From NCBI RefSeq assembly GCF_900129465.1, contig NZ_FSRA01000001.1:3536482-3600481 (forward strand): DNA of 64,000 bases, given 5' to 3'. Below are positions 61,923-64,000 of this stretch, one piece after another. This DNA is from Chitinophaga niabensis. GTDB lineage: Bacteria; Bacteroidota; Bacteroidia; Chitinophagales; Chitinophagaceae. Positions within the stretch are counted from its first letter, which is position 1. Each line of letters begins with the position of its first letter. The notes beneath the pieces were generated by a model, which was not told where the DNA came from, ran no database searches, and saw nothing but the letters and a program-made list of their open reading frames with translations. Position numbers and translations under genes: made by a program.

Positions 61923-62615
61923 CTAAGAATATTTCGTGATCACATCATAGAACTTATCCCTGTACCCCTCGCTGATCGGTATCGGCTGATTAGCGATCAT
62001 CACTGTATTCCGTTCTACGGAATTGATCTTATTCATGGCCACCAGGTAGGAACGGTGTACGCGGATAAATTTGTCTTTAGGTAACCTGCTTTCAAAAGCT
62101 TTGAGGCTTTTCAGTGTCAGTACCGGTTGATTGGGAGTATAGATCTTTATATAGTCTTTCAGTGCTTCGATGTAAAGAATGTCTTCGAGATTGATCTTAA
62201 TGATCTTGTATTCTGTTTTCACGAAGATGTAATCATTGTCCATGCTCTTAGGGCTGGTATTAGACAGGTATTCCTGCGCTTTGGTAACGGCTTTGATGAA
62301 CCGCTCAAAGGGGATGGGCTTCAGGAGGTAATCTACCACATCCATGTTAAACCCATCCACAGCATACTCCTGGTAAGCAGTAGTGAAGATCACCATGGGA
62401 GGATGCTTCAGTGCTTTCAGGAATTGTATGCCTGTGATATCAGGCATTTTGATATCAAGGAATAACAGGTCTACATGTTCTTCCTGCATGTAACGAAGGG
62501 CCAGTGCGGCGTTCTCGAATGTTTTTACCTGCATGGGAAACGGCGCCTTAGCGGCAAAATCTGCGATGATCTCCAGAGCCAATGGCTCATCATCAAGAGC
62601 TAAACACTTCATCAT
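61923..62615 (-). CDS. LytTR-family response regulator
   Basis: 230 residues: receiver domain (acidic pocket LALDDEP, phospho-acceptor Asp54 in LFLDIKMPD, TTAY and DYLLKPIPF with the conserved Lys) and a C-terminal LytTR DNA-binding domain (about 125-228; VKTEYKIIKINLEDILYI; FIRVHRSYLVAMNKI). Met1 or Met2 start. Its start overlaps the end of the kinase gene by 23 bases, so the two form a two-component pair. Target genes are not visible in this window. Confidence 0.93.
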   Translation of the reverse strand: MMKCLALDDEPLALEIIADFAAKAPFPMQVKTFENAALALRYMQEEHVDLLFLDIKMPDITGIQFLKALKHPPMVIFTTAYQEYAVDGFNMDVVDYLLKPIPFERFIKAVTKAQEYLSNTSPKSMDNDYIFVKTEYKIIKINLEDILYIEALKDYIKIYTPNQPVLTLKSLKAFESRLPKDKFIRVHRSYLVAMNKINSVERNTVMIANQPIPISEGYRDKFYDVITKYS

Positions 62616-64000
62616 GTTTCAGCGCAATTTTAAGGTCAGCAATAAATTCATCTCCATGCTCTCTGACAGTTATGGTATGTGCATCTGTATATAACAAACT
62701 CAAACGTTTGAGTACATTGTTCAATCCTACGCCGCCCTTTTCTGAAACGCGCTGCTTAAATAAACTGTTGCGCACGATCAAGTGTAATGTGCCGTTCTTT
62801 CCTATTTCCAGGCTGATGTTGATGAAAGCGCTTTCCGTATAACTGATCCCGTGCTTGAAAGCATTTTCCACGAAGGGGATCAGTAACATCGGTGCAATCT
62901 CAAGCCCTGCAGGATCGCCTTCCACGTTAAATTCAACCGGGATATTACGTGCCATCCGGAGGCGTTGTATATCTATATAATCCTGTAAATACCGTAGTTC
63001 GTTTTCCAGCATCACTTTATCTCCGTTGCTCTGGTAGATCATGTAGCGCAATATGGTGGACAGTTTCACCAATGCATGTTCGGTTTCCGGGGAGCGGCGG
63101 TGTGCCAGTGAATAGATCGTATTCAGGCTGTTGAATAAAAAATGCGGATTGATCTGTGACTTCAGGAACTTCAGTTCCGCATTCAGGTTAGCCACTTTCA
63201 GGGCTTCCTTTTGTTTCTCACTTTTAAACCATTCCAGCGCAATCTTTATAAAGCCGCTCATGAATAACATCAGCAATGCAAATGTGGCGGACTTCCTAAG
63301 CACTTCCGGAAAAAAGAAATGCCGCAGGAAAATACCATCTTCAAAGGGGCGCACTGCAGCAAGACTGGCCACTCCTCCCGAAGGAAAAGAATCCCTGTAC
63401 TCCACTATCCTCGGCCGCTGGTTATGCCAGTTGGTGTATAAGCGTTTACGCCATGGCACCAGTGAAGGCTGATCTGCTGAATCAAACATCCTGTCCCTGA
63501 AGATCATTCTGCCATATCCATGATGCGGGCGCGGTACAGAATCTGCTGCAACGAAAGCTACTTGCTGTGGCGCAGTGGTAATTGCCATACTGCCGCCATA
63601 CCCTGTATTGATCGCTATTGCAGGGCCAGGAACAGCATGCAGGGTATTCGCAGGCATGGTTACACCATAAAACCCCGCGGGGGACCGGTTCATCATGTAG
63701 GTCATGAACTTGTATTCCACAAAGGCCTGCTGCCCTGCGAGTAAAACAAGTACCAGTATCACGCAACCGATATAGATCCCGATCTTTTTTAAAGTAAAGA
63801 ACTTCGGGATCAGCACGTATACATTCAGGTAAAATAATCCTATCAGGAATAAAGTATTGATCGCCTCTTTAATGTAAAAAGAATGATCCTGCACCCTGAT
63901 ACGATATACAAAGAATGGGAACAGGAAAAGGCACGACCAGGCTGCGAGATGCAAACCTATTATTACGAGACGATTCCTGAATATATTTCTTAAATTAAAC
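62593..64000 (-). CDS. LytS-type sensor histidine kinase (5' end outside window)
   Basis: The frame is open to the right edge of the window; the residue at 63954 is encoded by TTG and is preceded in frame by a plausible start of a first membrane helix (FRNRLVIIGLHLAAW), so the true start lies beyond 64000. N-terminal membrane helices, then a periplasmic-type loop between about 63300 and 63720, another helix, and the His_kinase domain with NPHFLFNSLNT and an HATPase segment (PMLLIPFVENAFKHG; GGVGLNNVLKRL). It pairs with the LytTR regulator downstream. Confidence 0.92.
   Translation of the reverse strand, partial: FNLRNIFRNRLVIIGLHLAAWSCLFLFPFFVYRIRVQDHSFYIKEAINTLFLIGLFYLNVYVLIPKFFTLKKIGIYIGCVILVLVLLAGQQAFVEYKFMTYMMNRSPAGFYGVTMPANTLHAVPGPAIAINTGYGGSMAITTAPQQVAFVAADSVPRPHHGYGRMIFRDRMFDSADQPSLVPWRKRLYTNWHNQRPRIVEYRDSFPSGGVASLAAVRPFEDGIFLRHFFFPEVLRKSATFALLMLFMSGFIKIALEWFKSEKQKEALKVANLNAELKFLKSQINPHFLFNSLNTIYSLAHRRSPETEHALVKLSTILRYMIYQSNGDKVMLENELRYLQDYIDIQRLRMARNIPVEFNVEGDPAGLEIAPMLLIPFVENAFKHGISYTESAFINISLEIGKNGTLHLIVRNSLFKQRVSEKGGVGLNNVLKRLSLLYTDAHTITVREHGDEFIADLKIALKHDEVFSS

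Noticed and set aside
1..64000. CRISPR arrays, insertion sequences, prophage, tRNA or rRNA genes
   Set aside because: I found no regularly spaced repeats, transposase or integrase motifs, phage structural genes or tRNA-like cloverleafs; coding density is high throughout and gaps are under 300 bases.

Overview
The window looks like chromosome from a member of the Bacteroidota, most likely a Chitinophaga-type species. Pointers are SusC/SusD pairs, an ECF sigma/FecR/SusC-transducer array, S1 sulfatases, perfect TAnnTTTG -7 promoter boxes, few obvious Shine-Dalgarno sites, and a pigment cluster of the flexirubin/aryl-polyene kind. There are no rRNA or tRNA genes, CRISPR arrays, insertion sequences or phage genes that I can recognise, and no stretch longer than 300 bases lacks a gene.

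Layout. (1) 1-5.2 kb, + strand: the 3' part of a SusC porin gene, a SusD lipoprotein and a secreted S1 sulfatase, a small glycan-utilisation locus closed by a strong terminator. (2) 5.2-13 kb: S41 peptidase, membrane-anchored AraC regulator, DUF4262, DUF1801, a second sulfatase, a DinB-like protein and a secreted repeat-type surface protein. (3) 13-19.9 kb, - strand: ECF sigma, FecR anti-sigma, SusC transducer and SusD, a self-regulated uptake locus. (4) 19.9-27.3 kb: NmrA-like protein, a subclass B3 metallo-beta-lactamase gene broken by one in-frame stop, M1 peptidase, HupE-like and DUF6702-like proteins, small membrane proteins and an esterase. (5) 27.3-52.6 kb, - strand: 25 tightly packed co-directional genes, the main system of the window. 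(6) 52.6-58.2 kb, - strand: LtaS-like membrane phosphatase/sulfatase, methyltransferase, PAP2 phosphatase, ZIP transporter and CBS/CorC protein. (7) 58.3-64 kb: glmM, cysteine desulfurase, a solitary zeta-toxin-like kinase, and a LytTR/LytS two-component pair that runs off the right edge.

The pigment operon. Tyrosine ammonia-lyase makes 4-coumarate; a PaaK-like adenylate-forming enzyme probably activates it. Two acyl carrier proteins, primed by a cluster-encoded AcpS-type transferase, three intact ketosynthases, a Cys-less chain-length-factor-like partner, a half-size ketosynthase-like protein, a FabG reductase and two complementary hot-dog dehydratases would build the conjugated polyene. An O-methyltransferase and a flavin protein with the WxWxIP halogenase motif would decorate the ring. 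A thioesterase, LpxL-like and PlsC-like acyltransferases, a C45-type acyltransferase, a glycosyltransferase-DUF2062 fusion, an MMPL exporter, a LolA-like carrier and a lipoprotein would finish, export and anchor the product. The dialkylresorcinol genes darA/darB, needed for a full flexirubin, are not seen here.

The window edges cut two genes: the first SusC (5' end missing) and the LytS-type kinase (5' end missing).
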